Positions 36,606-45,526 of a DNA stretch of 64,000 bases are shown here, one piece after another. The position numbers and the translations under genes are program-made. Source of the stretch: Phycisphaerae bacterium (GTDB lineage Bacteria > Planctomycetota > Phycisphaerae > UBA1845 > PWPN01). Below the pieces are notes generated by a model. That model was not told where the DNA came from, did not search any database, and was given only the letters and a program-made list of their open reading frames with translations. Position 1 is the first letter of the stretch, and every line of letters begins with the position of its first letter. Location: assembly GCA_018003015.1 (NCBI GenBank), contig JAGNEZ010000026.1, forward strand, positions 1-64,000, in the 5' to 3' direction.

Positions 36606-36913
36606 GGTTCTGCTCTCCGTTCAGCCGAGAGGCCCGGTCAGCACGAGCGACGAGCGGTCCGGCTCCTCAGGCAGGGGCGGGATGTTGACGCCCGGGCGCT
36701 CGCCGGCTGGGTCCTCACGCTCGGAAGCGGCCTGCCTCTGATTCTACAAGCCGGAGGAGGGGAATGCGACAGGCACGCGCTTCGCAGGAATCCGGATCTC
36801 CGTTTCGCAGGGTCGCCGCTCGATTGACCTTGGTCTCACGGGCCGGTAGGATGGCAATGGGTTCCCTTGCTCCCGGCCGTACCGTAAGAGTCGTCCTTAG
36901 CTGGAGAATGCAC
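36606..36913. promoter_or_regulatory. Divergent selA / selenoprotein control region
   Basis: 308 bp between divergently transcribed selA and the secreted selenoprotein gene. The plus-strand promoter at 36824-36852 is the best signal. On the minus strand TAGAAT (36746-36741) is a possible -10 for selA but has no good -35. A shared regulatory region is possible. Confidence 0.4.
36824..36852 (+). promoter_or_regulatory. Sigma-70-like promoter of the secreted selenoprotein gene
   Basis: TTGACC (36824-36829, 5 of 6) and TAGGAT (36847-36852, 4 of 6) are exactly 17 bases apart and about 60 bases before the start codon. Confidence 0.5.
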
Positions 36914-38341
36914 GTGAGGCCCATCCGCCGAGTGCTGATCACGGTAGGGTTTCTGGCCGCGACCTTCTCTCCCGTATGGGCTCAGGAGTGGGTCCCGCTG
37001 GAGAAGAAAGAGGTCAAGGAGCGGCGTTCGCTGCTCGGTGGGGGGAGTCAGTGGCTGGGCAAGACGAGCGGCAAACCGGCTCGACTCAAGGGCCTGCCTG
37101 AGGAAATGGGCACGAAGCTGAGCTACTTCTCCGCCAGGATCGGCGGCAAGCAGACTTGGCTGGTGATCGGAACGCCGCCGGCCGGCTCCAAGCCCAGGAC
37201 TTCGCCCAGGTTCATCGCCGACACGAACCAGAACGGCGACCTGTCCGACGAGAAGATCGTCGCCGGACGCAAGAAGCGCGAGGGCGGGTGGCTGTTCGGG
37301 CGGACGGTGGACCACTACGGACCGCTGACGTTCAAGCCGGCCGATGACGCGGACTCGGCGGATGTAGAGCTGACCTTCCAGTACTACGGTGCAGACGGGC
37401 TGGCGGCCTCTCCAGCTTTCGAACGCGCGGGCGACATCACCGTCGACGGCCAGGAGTATCATCTCATCCTCTCCGACGGCAATGCGGACGGCCGGTTTGA
37501 CGGCTTCTACGGGCCGTCCAAGAAGCAGAGCCAGGAGGAAGAGGCTGATTCGAAATGGACGGTGTTTTCCGAGTTTGACGCCATTTCGATCACGCTGAAG
37601 GACGCCAAACCCGCGGCGGAAGACGCCGTGATCTACCGCTTCTGGGATACGCCGCCCTTGACCAAGACTCTGCGTCTCAAGGACGTCTACTACCAGGTGG
37701 GGGTCAAGCCGGACGGCTCAGCGATTCGCCTCGCCAAGACGGAGTTGCCGGTGGGCACGCTGGACGTGGGGTGCGCCGATGCCTACCTCACGCTCTTCTC
37801 CGAGTGCGGTCTCCAGGAGCTGCAGGGCTCCGGCGGAAAATGGAGGCTGCCTGCGGGCAGGTACGTCTGCTGGTCGCTGGGCCTTCGGCTGACGGACGAG
37901 GCCAACGTCGTCTGGACGCTGCAGGGCTCAGGGGATATGGGCAAACTCGGTGAAATCGTCATCGAGCCCGACAAGACAGTCGCCCTCAAGATGGGGCCAC
38001 CGCTGAAGGTCAAGACCGAAGCTCGGCAGATCAGCGGGTTGTTCAGCAGGAATCGCTACGTGAGCATGGGGCTCACCGGTCAGGCCGGCGAGAGCTACAG
38101 TCACGGAGCCTACAAGAACAGGTGGCGCCTGCCGCCTCCCAAGCTGAAGATCCTGGACCAGAGCGGCCAAGTCATGGCCAACGGCCAGTTCGAGTATGGC
38201 TGAGGTGGTACCTGCCAGTACTCGTGGCGAGTACCCAAGAGCTTCAAAGGCAAGTTCCGCGTCGAAGTGGCCCCCAATCTGGGCCCGTTCAAGGTTGACG
38301 TCGCCAGCAACAGCGATGAGTGGCACGCGGTGAGCAAGTGA
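36914..38341 (+). CDS. Candidate secreted selenoprotein (in-frame TGA), divergent from selA
   Basis: A conventional call ends at TGA 38201-38203. Read through, the frame continues 45 codons to TGA 38339-38341, giving about 475 residues with Sec at 430. A signal peptide (RRVLITVGFLAATFSPVWAQ) leads an exported beta-rich protein with a Ca-loop-like segment (DTNQNGDLSDEK) and another (DGNADGRFDGFYG). The last domain looks like a beta-sandwich that spans the TGA: strand KLKILDQ before it, and YSWRVP, KFRVEVAP and PFKVDVAS strands after it. The motif is G-U-GGTC, so Sec and Cys434 form a UxxxC redox pair. Third-position GC after the TGA is 80%. The start is GTG 36914, seven bases after GGAG; ATG 36908 is possible. 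No known family was recognised. Confidence 0.72.
38218..38234 (+). promoter_or_regulatory. Candidate bacterial SECIS hairpin, secreted protein
   Basis: GTACTCG (38218-38224) pairs perfectly with CGAGTAC (38228-38234) around a TGG loop. The stem starts 14 bases after the in-frame TGA. The UGG apical loop and spacing match the hairpin of the small membrane protein. Confidence 0.6.
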
Positions 38342-38623
38342 GCGCCCGGCCGAGCCTCTCGGGGTCCGCGCGTTCTTGTCAGGCGGTGGGGCGTTGTCCT
38401 CGGTGTCTCTGCCGGGAAGGCTGGCTGTTGCCGGTGTTTTGCGTCCCCCGATGCTGAAAGGCCCGGTCAGTGGTCGGTGACCGGGGTTCGGGGTTCGGTG
38501 ATGTGCCTTTGCGTCACTCATGTCGGGGAGACGAAGCGTCGGTCGACGGAGCTTGCTTCACCCGGGGAATGGGCGACCCTGAGACGCACATCTGGCGATG
38601 GCCATCGCCGGTTCGCTGGCGCC

Positions 38624-40810
38624 ATGGTTGCAGCCGCCCTGCTCCCGATCCTTCTCTGCCCGGTAATCGCTCGAGCGTTGGCCAGCGAGAGGAAGCTCGT
38701 CCTGGCCTGCAGAGTGGACAACGACCTGTGCCAGGTTCTGGAGGCCTCGGGCATCACCTGCCCGCGCTACGATGCCGCCGGACGGGCCGTCGGCGAAGCC
38801 CCCTCGGGCGCGACGGTGATGATCCTGGCGGACGGCTACCCCGAGCAGACGACCGAACTTGGCCCAGCTTTACTGGAGAAGGCTGCCGCCAAGGACATCC
38901 GCCTGTATGTCGAGTATCCAAGGGCCGTTCCGGGTCTCGAGGTCGGCCCGCCGCGAGAGACGCAGTGGGAACGCGTGGTCGTCTCGACCGACGTGTTCGG
39001 CCCGGCCCTGCCACGGCTGCGCATTCTCATGGTACACGGTTGCCGTTTCATTCCCACGACGAGCGTGGACTCCCTGCTCGTGGCCGGTCGCGTCGCGGGT
39101 TTCGACCAGGCGGTGTTCGGACTGCCCAGCCAACTGTCTCCCATCCTGTTCGAACTGCCGCAACGGCGTCTGGTTGTCGCGACCACCAAGTTGAGCGCCT
39201 TCTTGACCGGTCGCTATGCCCCGGCGAGCGACTGGCAGGTCTTCTGGCAGCAGATGCTCGGGCGACTCACCGATCGCCAAGCCATCCCGCTCCGGGTGAC
39301 GCCGATCGTGACCCCCGCGTACGGTCCGGCCGATCCGCTTCCCGCCGACGTCGAGAGACGCAGCCTTGCAGCCTTCACCCGGTGGGCGGTTGACGCTCGG
39401 CTGCTCGTGCACTCATCCCGCCAGGCCGAGATCCACCGGCTTCTGACCGCCAATGTGGAAGCGGCCGCGGCCCCCGGGCCTGGCGCTCCCAGCGGTGACG
39501 GTAGTCTTGGCCTGCTCGAGGGATTCGAGTCGCTGATCGCCTGGGATGGCAGCCAGAAGCAAAGGCTTCCGCTGCGGTGTGACTGCCACGCGGAGATGGC
39601 CGCCTGCATGGCCCTGGACTGGGCTGTGAACCACAATGCCGGCAGTCGCAGGATCGCCGAGAACCTGCTGGACTTCGTCTTCTTCAAGTCGGAGGCCATG
39701 CGCGGCCCACGCGGCGATCCAACTCATCCGGCATTCGGCCATGTGGCTTGGGGATTGATCGCCCCGGCCTGGCAGATCGCCCATTACGGCGACGACAACG
39801 CCCGGGTCGTGGAGGGCGCGATCGTGGCCGCCGCCTGCCTGAAGTCGGATCGCTGGGATGAGCCGATTCTTCGAGCCTTGTTGGCCAACCTGCGAACCAC
39901 CGGGAGACTCGGCTTCCGGGGCGAGCGGATCGACATCGCCCCCCTCGAGCGACGCGGCTGGAGACCCTACCATGATGCCGACACAGTCGATCTCTGCGCC
40001 CACTACGAGGCGGCTCTGTGGGCCTGCTTTCTGTGGGCGTATCAGCACACCAATCACCTGCCGTTCCTCGACAAGGCGAAAACCGGGATCCGCCGGATGA
40101 TGGAAGCCTACCCCGGCCGTTGGCGATGGCAGAACAACCTGGAGCGCGTCCGCATGGTCCACTGCCTCGCGTGGCTGGTCCGCGTGGAAGACACCCCGGA
40201 ACATCGAGACTGGCTCAAACGGATGTGCACCGATCTGCTCGCCTGTCAGGATCCCGCCACCGGAGCGGTCGCCGAGGTCATCGGAGCCAAAGGCTCCGCC
40301 CACTTCCTGCCGCCGACGAGCAACGAGGAGTACGGGACTCGCGAAATGCCCATCATTCAGGACAGCGGCGATCGGGCCAGCGACCAACTCTATGTCACCG
40401 GCTTCACGCTGCTGGTTCTGCATGAAGCGAACGCCGTTCTCGGCGATCCCGGGCTCCAGACGGCCGAAGACAGGTTGGCGGAGTATCTCTGCCGCATCCA
40501 GGTTCGCGCCGATCGGATTCCGTACCTCAACGGTGGATGGTTCCGGGCATTCTGCTTCGGGCGATGGGAGTACTGGGCAAGCTCGGGTGACGCGGGATGG
40601 GGAGCCTGGAGCATGGAGGCCGGATGGGGCCAGGCCTGGGCCGCGGCGACCATGGGCTTGAGGGCGTTGAACACAACCGTCTGGGATCTGACCGGCGACA
40701 GCAAGATCGATCGGCATCTGCCCGCCGTTCAGCAGCTCATGGCGGTGAACAAGGGCGGCCCGTGGCGATCGACGACACAGCCTGACCCTGTGTCTCGGCC
40801 CCCAGAATGA
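38624..40810 (+). CDS. Secreted protein of unknown function with alpha/alpha-barrel-like C-terminus
   Basis: About 728 residues if ATG 38624 is used, which gives a signal peptide (MVAAALLPILLCPVIARALA); the frame is open upstream to 38477 without it. The first third (LVLACRVDNDLCQVLEASGI, MILADGYPEQ) resembles a beta/alpha region. The remainder from about residue 290 is helical with repeated Trp/His-rich segments (CHAEMAACMALDWAV, AHYEAALWACFLWAY, SMEAGWGQAWAAATMGL), like six-hairpin glycosidases. A sugar-cleaving or polysaccharide-related role is inference. It is on the same strand as the selenoprotein gene, 282 bp away. Confidence 0.65.
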   Translation: MVAAALLPILLCPVIARALASERKLVLACRVDNDLCQVLEASGITCPRYDAAGRAVGEAPSGATVMILADGYPEQTTELGPALLEKAAAKDIRLYVEYPRAVPGLEVGPPRETQWERVVVSTDVFGPALPRLRILMVHGCRFIPTTSVDSLLVAGRVAGFDQAVFGLPSQLSPILFELPQRRLVVATTKLSAFLTGRYAPASDWQVFWQQMLGRLTDRQAIPLRVTPIVTPAYGPADPLPADVERRSLAAFTRWAVDARLLVHSSRQAEIHRLLTANVEAAAAPGPGAPSGDGSLGLLEGFESLIAWDGSQKQRLPLRCDCHAEMAACMALDWAVNHNAGSRRIAENLLDFVFFKSEAMRGPRGDPTHPAFGHVAWGLIAPAWQIAHYGDDNARVVEGAIVAAACLKSDRWDEPILRALLANLRTTGRLGFRGERIDIAPLERRGWRPYHDADTVDLCAHYEAALWACFLWAYQHTNHLPFLDKAKTGIRRMMEAYPGRWRWQNNLERVRMVHCLAWLVRVEDTPEHRDWLKRMCTDLLACQDPATGAVAEVIGAKGSAHFLPPTSNEEYGTREMPIIQDSGDRASDQLYVTGFTLLVLHEANAVLGDPGLQTAEDRLAEYLCRIQVRADRIPYLNGGWFRAFCFGRWEYWASSGDAGWGAWSMEAGWGQAWAAATMGLRALNTTVWDLTGDSKIDRHLPAVQQLMAVNKGGPWRSTTQPDPVSRPPE

Positions 40811-41083
40811 GATTGCGGCACACGCGGGTGGCGCATGGAGGCAAACGAAGAAGTGATGTCCGCGATCGTCCAGAATCGGTTCGTCTGCCGCTCTCCGTAC
40901 TCCTGCCGGATGGGTGAGAGACGGGTTCGTGACAGTTTCGGCAGCCGGACTCCCTGGTCGCCTGCGCTCATCCGCGCGGTGGGTGCCCTGGAGGGCGCCC
41001 GCCCGGTCGGGTATGCGTTTCTTCCTTGTTCACGCTGACATGGTCTTGTCGTCACAGTATCATCTTTGCGAGGAGTCACGGTC

Positions 41084-41890
41084 ATGAAGAGAGTCGAGGG
41101 TATCGATCTGGGAAGCGTTCAAGCCGTGTACACGGGCTCCGAATGGAGGCTCTGGGAACTTCTGATGGGCGAGCAGATACACATCGGTGGGCTGGTATCG
41201 TCACAGGAGTTGGCTCGAAAAGCGGGGATTGCCACAGGCATGGCCGGCACCGATCTCTGCTGCTGCACCGGGGCGGGCATGCGTTTTCTGGTCCGGTTCT
41301 GCCAGGTCCGCCGGATGGTCGGTGTCGACGCCACCGAAACGGTGGTGCGCAGGGGCGAGCAGCGATGCCGAGACGAGGGGATGGAACATCGTATCCGGTT
41401 TGTCCTGGGCGACGCCTGTGAAACGGGCCTGGAGTCGGCCAGCGTCGATTTCGTCTGGGGTGAGGATGCGTGGTGCTACGTGGCGGACAAGGCTGCGCTG
41501 TTGGCCGAGGCGGCTCGATTGGTCAAGGGGGGCGGTCTCATCGCCTTCACCGACTGGATCGAGGGTTCGCCGCCCATGTCCGACGCCGAGGCCGATCGCT
41601 TCCTGCGGTTCATGAAGTTCCCGAGTGTGCAGGATCTGGGCGGCTACCGCGGATTGCTCGAAAGCTGCGGCTGCGCGGTCGTGACGGCCGAGGACACCGG
41701 TCGCTTCGCGCCGCACGCGGAGCTGTACGTCCAGATGCTCTCCACTCAACTCCGGTACGATGCCCTGAAGATCATCGGCTTCGACTCGGCTACGATGGAG
41801 GGCCTGATGGGCGAACTCCGCTTTGTGCGTGATCTTGCCCGTACCGGCAAGATCGCCCAGGGTCTGTTCGTGGCCCGCAAAGCCCGGTGA
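41084..41890 (+). CDS. Class I SAM-dependent methyltransferase
   Basis: 268 residues. The SAM-binding motif I is unusual: TDLCCCTGAGMRF, with three consecutive Cys where most enzymes have VGCG. Motif II is FVWGEDAWCYV and motif III follows in LVKGGGLIAFTDW. It resembles small-molecule N- or C-methyltransferases of the sarcosine/dimethylglycine type. Start ATG 41084 has GAGGAG nine bases upstream. It lies 68 bp before the dehydratase-like operon on the same strand, so it probably belongs to the same pathway. Confidence 0.82.
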   Translation: MKRVEGIDLGSVQAVYTGSEWRLWELLMGEQIHIGGLVSSQELARKAGIATGMAGTDLCCCTGAGMRFLVRFCQVRRMVGVDATETVVRRGEQRCRDEGMEHRIRFVLGDACETGLESASVDFVWGEDAWCYVADKAALLAEAARLVKGGGLIAFTDWIEGSPPMSDAEADRFLRFMKFPSVQDLGGYRGLLESCGCAVVTAEDTGRFAPHAELYVQMLSTQLRYDALKIIGFDSATMEGLMGELRFVRDLARTGKIAQGLFVARKAR

Positions 41891-41958
41891 GGGCTTCTCC
41901 GCCGGGTCCGATGCGTTGTGGTTCTTGGCGTGGGGGTTGCAGGAATAGGAGCTGAGCG

Positions 41959-43167
41959 GTGAGTTCACGTTGCGGGCAGAATCACGAGCCGGCCGCCGGA
42001 TCCGGGGTCTGCGGATCGGCGGGCGGAGGAAGCGACCCCCGGTCCCATTTCGCGGGCATGATTCCCAACTGCCTCGCCTACGCCACGGAGGCGAAGCGGC
42101 AGGGCCGGCCGGTCGTCGGCATCATGTGCGAATACACGCCACGCGAGCTGATCATGGCGGCCGGAGCGGTGCCGGTGTGCCTGTGCGGGGGATCGGCCAA
42201 GACGATACCGGCCGCCGAGGAGCATCTGCCCGCCAATCTGTGCCCACTGATCAAGTCCACTTTCGGTTACCATGTGCAGAAGGGCAACCCCTTCCTCGAG
42301 ATGGCCGATCTGGTTGTGGCGGATACGACCTGCGATGGCAAGAAGAAGATGTTCGAGCTCATGGGTGAAACCCGGCCGATGTTCATTCTCGAACTGCCCC
42401 AGAAGCCGGATCGGCCCGAGGGTCTGGCCTTCTGGCGGTCTGAACTGGTCCGCCTGAGGGACGAGCTCAGCCGGAGGTGCAAGACGGAGATCACCGACTG
42501 CCGCCTGAAGCGGGCGGTCGAGGCGATGAATGAGGAGCGATCGCTTCGTCGGCAGTTGGCGGAGCTGATGAAGCGTGAATCGCCGCCCCTGACCGGGCGG
42601 CAGCTGCTGGATTTCAAGAGCAGCATCTCGTGCGTTCCCGTCGACATCGAGCAATACAGGAAAGCGATCGAGCTGCTCGGGAACGAGGCCCCGGATTCGG
42701 CGATGAGATCCCGGGTCCGGGTGCTCATGACCGGGGTGCCCATGGCCCATGGGGCCGAGCGAGTGCTGGAGATCATTGAGAACAGCGGCGGCCTGGTGGT
42801 CGGCATGGAGAACTGTACCGGGCTCAAGCCGATCATGGAGGACGTGGAGATTGACGGCGATGTGCTCGAAGCCATCGCCAGGAAGTACTATCACCTGTCA
42901 TGCTCGGTGATGACCACTAACGAGCGGAGGCTGGACCTGCTGCGGCAACTGGCGGCCGAGTATCGCCCGCAGTGCGTGGTGGAACTCATCTGGCAGGCCT
43001 GCCTGACCTACGACGTCGAATCCAACCGCGTGCGCCGGCTGGTGGAACAAGAGTTGAACCTGCCGTATCTGCGGATCGAGACGGACTACTCGCCCTCCGA
43101 TTCCGCCCGGATCGCGGTTCGGGTCGAGGCCCTGTTCGAGATGGTCCGCGGCCGGGGCAAACGATGA
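41959..43167 (+). CDS. Double-cubane-type reductase / 2-hydroxyacyl-CoA dehydratase family, subunit 1
   Basis: 402 residues. Family segments are GIMCEYTPRELIMAAGAVPVCLCGGS, PANLCPLIKS, DTTCDGKKKMFELM and the C-terminal ETDYSPSDSARI, matching the HgdB/BcrC superfamily branch known as double-cubane-cluster proteins. Conserved Cys ligands are present. These enzymes make very low-potential electrons, with ATP-dependent activation, to reduce unusual substrates. The start is GTG 41959, preceded by GGAG. The stop overlaps the next start (ATGA), and three more coupled genes follow. Confidence 0.85.
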   Translation: MSSRCGQNHEPAAGSGVCGSAGGGSDPRSHFAGMIPNCLAYATEAKRQGRPVVGIMCEYTPRELIMAAGAVPVCLCGGSAKTIPAAEEHLPANLCPLIKSTFGYHVQKGNPFLEMADLVVADTTCDGKKKMFELMGETRPMFILELPQKPDRPEGLAFWRSELVRLRDELSRRCKTEITDCRLKRAVEAMNEERSLRRQLAELMKRESPPLTGRQLLDFKSSISCVPVDIEQYRKAIELLGNEAPDSAMRSRVRVLMTGVPMAHGAERVLEIIENSGGLVVGMENCTGLKPIMEDVEIDGDVLEAIARKYYHLSCSVMTTNERRLDLLRQLAAEYRPQCVVELIWQACLTYDVESNRVRRLVEQELNLPYLRIETDYSPSDSARIAVRVEALFEMVRGRGKR

Positions 43168-44153
43168 AGACGGTATTGTCCACCTGTCCCTATGTGCCTT
43201 CGGAGTGGGTTGCCTCCCACGGTCTGCATCCGCGGCGTTTTCGGCCAGGTGACGCTCGCGCCGCCGCGGGCCTGGCCGGCGGGGCGGGGGTCTGTCCGTA
43301 TGCCCGCGATGTCCTGCGAGCCATGGAGGCGGCGATTGTAACCGCGGACACCGCTGGCGTGGTCATCACCACGGTGTGTGATCAGATGCGGCGGGCGGCA
43401 GACCAGCTGTCGGGGACGGACTCCCGCCCGGTGTTTCTGATGAACGTGCCGACCACCTGGCAAACGCCTGCCGCGCACCGGATCTATGTTTCCGAACTGC
43501 GGCGTCTGGGCCGTTTCCTGGTCTCCGTGGGCGGCAGGGCGCCGGACGATCGCCAGTTGGCGAACACGATAGTAGCCTATGACCGGGCACGTTTCACGCT
43601 CAAGGAGTGTCGGCGGCGATGCTCGGGAAGCGGGTTCAGCCGGTTGTTGGCGGAGTTCGACGAGCAGGGACTGGACGTATCGTTCTCCCTTTCGGCTCCC
43701 GGACCTGCCGACGCGGTCAGGCTGGCCCTGGTTGGTGGCCCGCTCTGGGCCGAGGACGCAGAGCTGTTCGAGATCATCGAGAGTCTCGGCGGCAACGTGG
43801 TCCTCGACGCTACAACCAGCGGGGAGTTGGTCATGGCGGACGCGTATGACCGGTCCCACCTTGCGGACCGGCCGCTGGAGGAGATGGCTCGGGTGTACGG
43901 GCGCATCCCCGACGCCTTCCGTCGTCCCAACGTCGCCCTGTTCGAATGGTTGGGGCGCGAGTTGGCGGCTCGAGGCGTGCAGGGAATCGTGTTCCGCACC
44001 TGTCTGTGGTGCGACACGTGGGTGGCGGAACTGGTGCGCATCCGGGACGGGTTTGGATTGCCGGTCCTGCACCTGGATGTTGACGGAGCGAGCCCGGGTT
44101 GCCGTGCCCGGATCAGCGGCCGGCTGCAGGCGTTCATGGAAGTGCTTCGATGA
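43164..44153 (+). CDS. 2-hydroxyacyl-CoA dehydratase-like, subunit 2
   Basis: 329 residues. It begins MKTVLSTCPYVPSEWVASHGL, the same opening theme as HgdB-type subunits, and keeps Cys at positions fitting cluster ligands (TCPY, GVCPYARD, TTVCDQMRR, FRTCLWCDTW). It is shorter than subunit 1. It overlaps subunit 1 by four bases (ATGA) and subunit 3 in the same way, so expression is stoichiometric. It probably pairs with one of the other subunits; which one is not clear. Confidence 0.8.
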   Translation: MKTVLSTCPYVPSEWVASHGLHPRRFRPGDARAAAGLAGGAGVCPYARDVLRAMEAAIVTADTAGVVITTVCDQMRRAADQLSGTDSRPVFLMNVPTTWQTPAAHRIYVSELRRLGRFLVSVGGRAPDDRQLANTIVAYDRARFTLKECRRRCSGSGFSRLLAEFDEQGLDVSFSLSAPGPADAVRLALVGGPLWAEDAELFEIIESLGGNVVLDATTSGELVMADAYDRSHLADRPLEEMARVYGRIPDAFRRPNVALFEWLGRELAARGVQGIVFRTCLWCDTWVAELVRIRDGFGLPVLHLDVDGASPGCRARISGRLQAFMEVLR

Positions 44154-45526
44154 GTGGCCTCGCGTCCATCACGCTCGAGCAATGGGATCGTCGCTACGAG
44201 GAACTGCGCGCGGCGGGCCTGCGGGAGCCGGAGTATGGGGGGCCGTTGCGGCGACATGTCGAGGACGGTGATCGGCGGTTGCTTCGGCTCCGGTTTGACC
44301 CGTCCCCGGCGGCGTTGCGGTTGTGGAACTTCCTGCTGACCGAGGAGGCACGGCTGCGGAAGGCTCGCCGGGACGGCAAGAAGCTGGTTGGCGTCATGAA
44401 GGATCTCGGGACGACGGCGCTGATGGCTTACTGCGTCCCTGAGCTGGTGGCCTTCTATCCCGATGGGGCCTGGTGGATCCCCTGTGTGATGGAAATGCAG
44501 GCGGGCCTGTTCTCGATCGCCGATTCGCTGGGCATCAACGACTCGTTCTGTCCGGTGCGAGCCATGCTGGGGGCGTTCGTCACTGGGGCGCACTTCCCGA
44601 TCCCGGACATGCTGGTATGCAGTGCGGGGGCGACGTGCGACGACTTCTCGGCCATCGCTCAGCGGCTTGAGGGGCTGGGGCACCCCATCTTGTGGTGGGA
44701 GATCCCGCACCGGCGGAGACCGGAGTCGGGGGAAGGGCGGGTCGAGCTGCCGGGCGGTTTCGTCGCCCCGACCGAGCAGGTGGCCGTGGTCCGCGAGGAG
44801 CTCGATCGGGTGCGGGAGGGGCTGCAGAGCGTGGCCGGTTCTCGGCTCGATGATGTCCGCCTAGCCGCCGGGATTCGCAAGGCGAACCGGGTCCGGAGGC
44901 TCCTGGCCGATCTACGGCGCCAGGTCTTCACCGCCCCGCGTTGTCCGATGCCAGCCTTGGAGATGCTGGTTGCGGAGATGCTGGCCATCCATTTCTGTTC
45001 CGATTTCGACGAGAGTCTGCGAGTGCTCGCCGACCTGGATGAGGAGGTATCGGCTCGCGTGCGATCAGGTGAGGGCATTCTCCCGGCCGAAGCGGTTCGC
45101 GTGTACTGGGTGAATCCGGTGGCGGACCTGCGGGTCATGAACCTGCTCGAGTCATGCGGCGGGCGGGTATGTGGGACGGAGTACCTGTTCAGTCACGCCC
45201 TGGATCTCATTCCGGAGGATCTTGGTCCGATGGAGGCCCTGGCTCGGATGGCCCTGGCCGATCCGATGGTTGGGCCGGCTTCTGATCGGGCGGAGCGGAT
45301 CTGCCGGGATGCGGTTGGTTTCGGCGCCGAGGCGGTGCTCATCTCGCGCATTCCGGGTGCCAGTCACTGTGCTCTGGAAGGTGAGGTGATAGCCGAGGGT
45401 GTACGGCGGCTGGGGCTTCCGGTGGCGGAGATCGAGGTGCCGTCGCTTTCGGACGCCTGTGGACCGCGGCTGGCCACTCGGCTGGGTGGCCTGATCGAGA
45501 CCGCGTTGAGGAGGAGGGGCTCATGA
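44150..45526 (+). CDS. 2-hydroxyacyl-CoA dehydratase-like, subunit 3
   Basis: 458 residues, the longest of the three. HgdB-like features include LVGVMKDLGTTALMAYCVPELVAFYPDG near residue 80, VCSAGATCDDFSAIAQRLEGLG, and the C-terminal VGFGAEAVLISRIPGASHCALE. Start ATG 44150 overlaps subunit 2 by four bases, and its own stop overlaps the activator start. The presence of three unequal dehydratase-type subunits with one activator differs from the usual one- or two-subunit systems. Confidence 0.8.
   Translation: MSGLASITLEQWDRRYEELRAAGLREPEYGGPLRRHVEDGDRRLLRLRFDPSPAALRLWNFLLTEEARLRKARRDGKKLVGVMKDLGTTALMAYCVPELVAFYPDGAWWIPCVMEMQAGLFSIADSLGINDSFCPVRAMLGAFVTGAHFPIPDMLVCSAGATCDDFSAIAQRLEGLGHPILWWEIPHRRRPESGEGRVELPGGFVAPTEQVAVVREELDRVREGLQSVAGSRLDDVRLAAGIRKANRVRRLLADLRRQVFTAPRCPMPALEMLVAEMLAIHFCSDFDESLRVLADLDEEVSARVRSGEGILPAEAVRVYWVNPVADLRVMNLLESCGGRVCGTEYLFSHALDLIPEDLGPMEALARMALADPMVGPASDRAERICRDAVGFGAEAVLISRIPGASHCALEGEVIAEGVRRLGLPVAEIEVPSLSDACGPRLATRLGGLIETALRRRGS

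Noticed and set aside
34890-36827. 645-codon open frame on the plus strand opposite selB and selA
   Set aside because: It is antisense to two unmistakable genes; its product is Gly/Arg/His-rich without domains. Long shadow frames are expected at this GC content.
32587-41083. tRNA-Sec gene (selC) near selA and selB
   Set aside because: I looked in the gaps around the selenocysteine genes for a long tRNA with a TCA anticodon and an extended acceptor stem and found none that folds. A covariance-model search would settle it.
40811-41083. Short plus-strand frame in the gap before the methyltransferase
   Set aside because: Arg- and Ser-rich, no domain, no ribosome-binding site. It is probably leader sequence of the methyltransferase operon.
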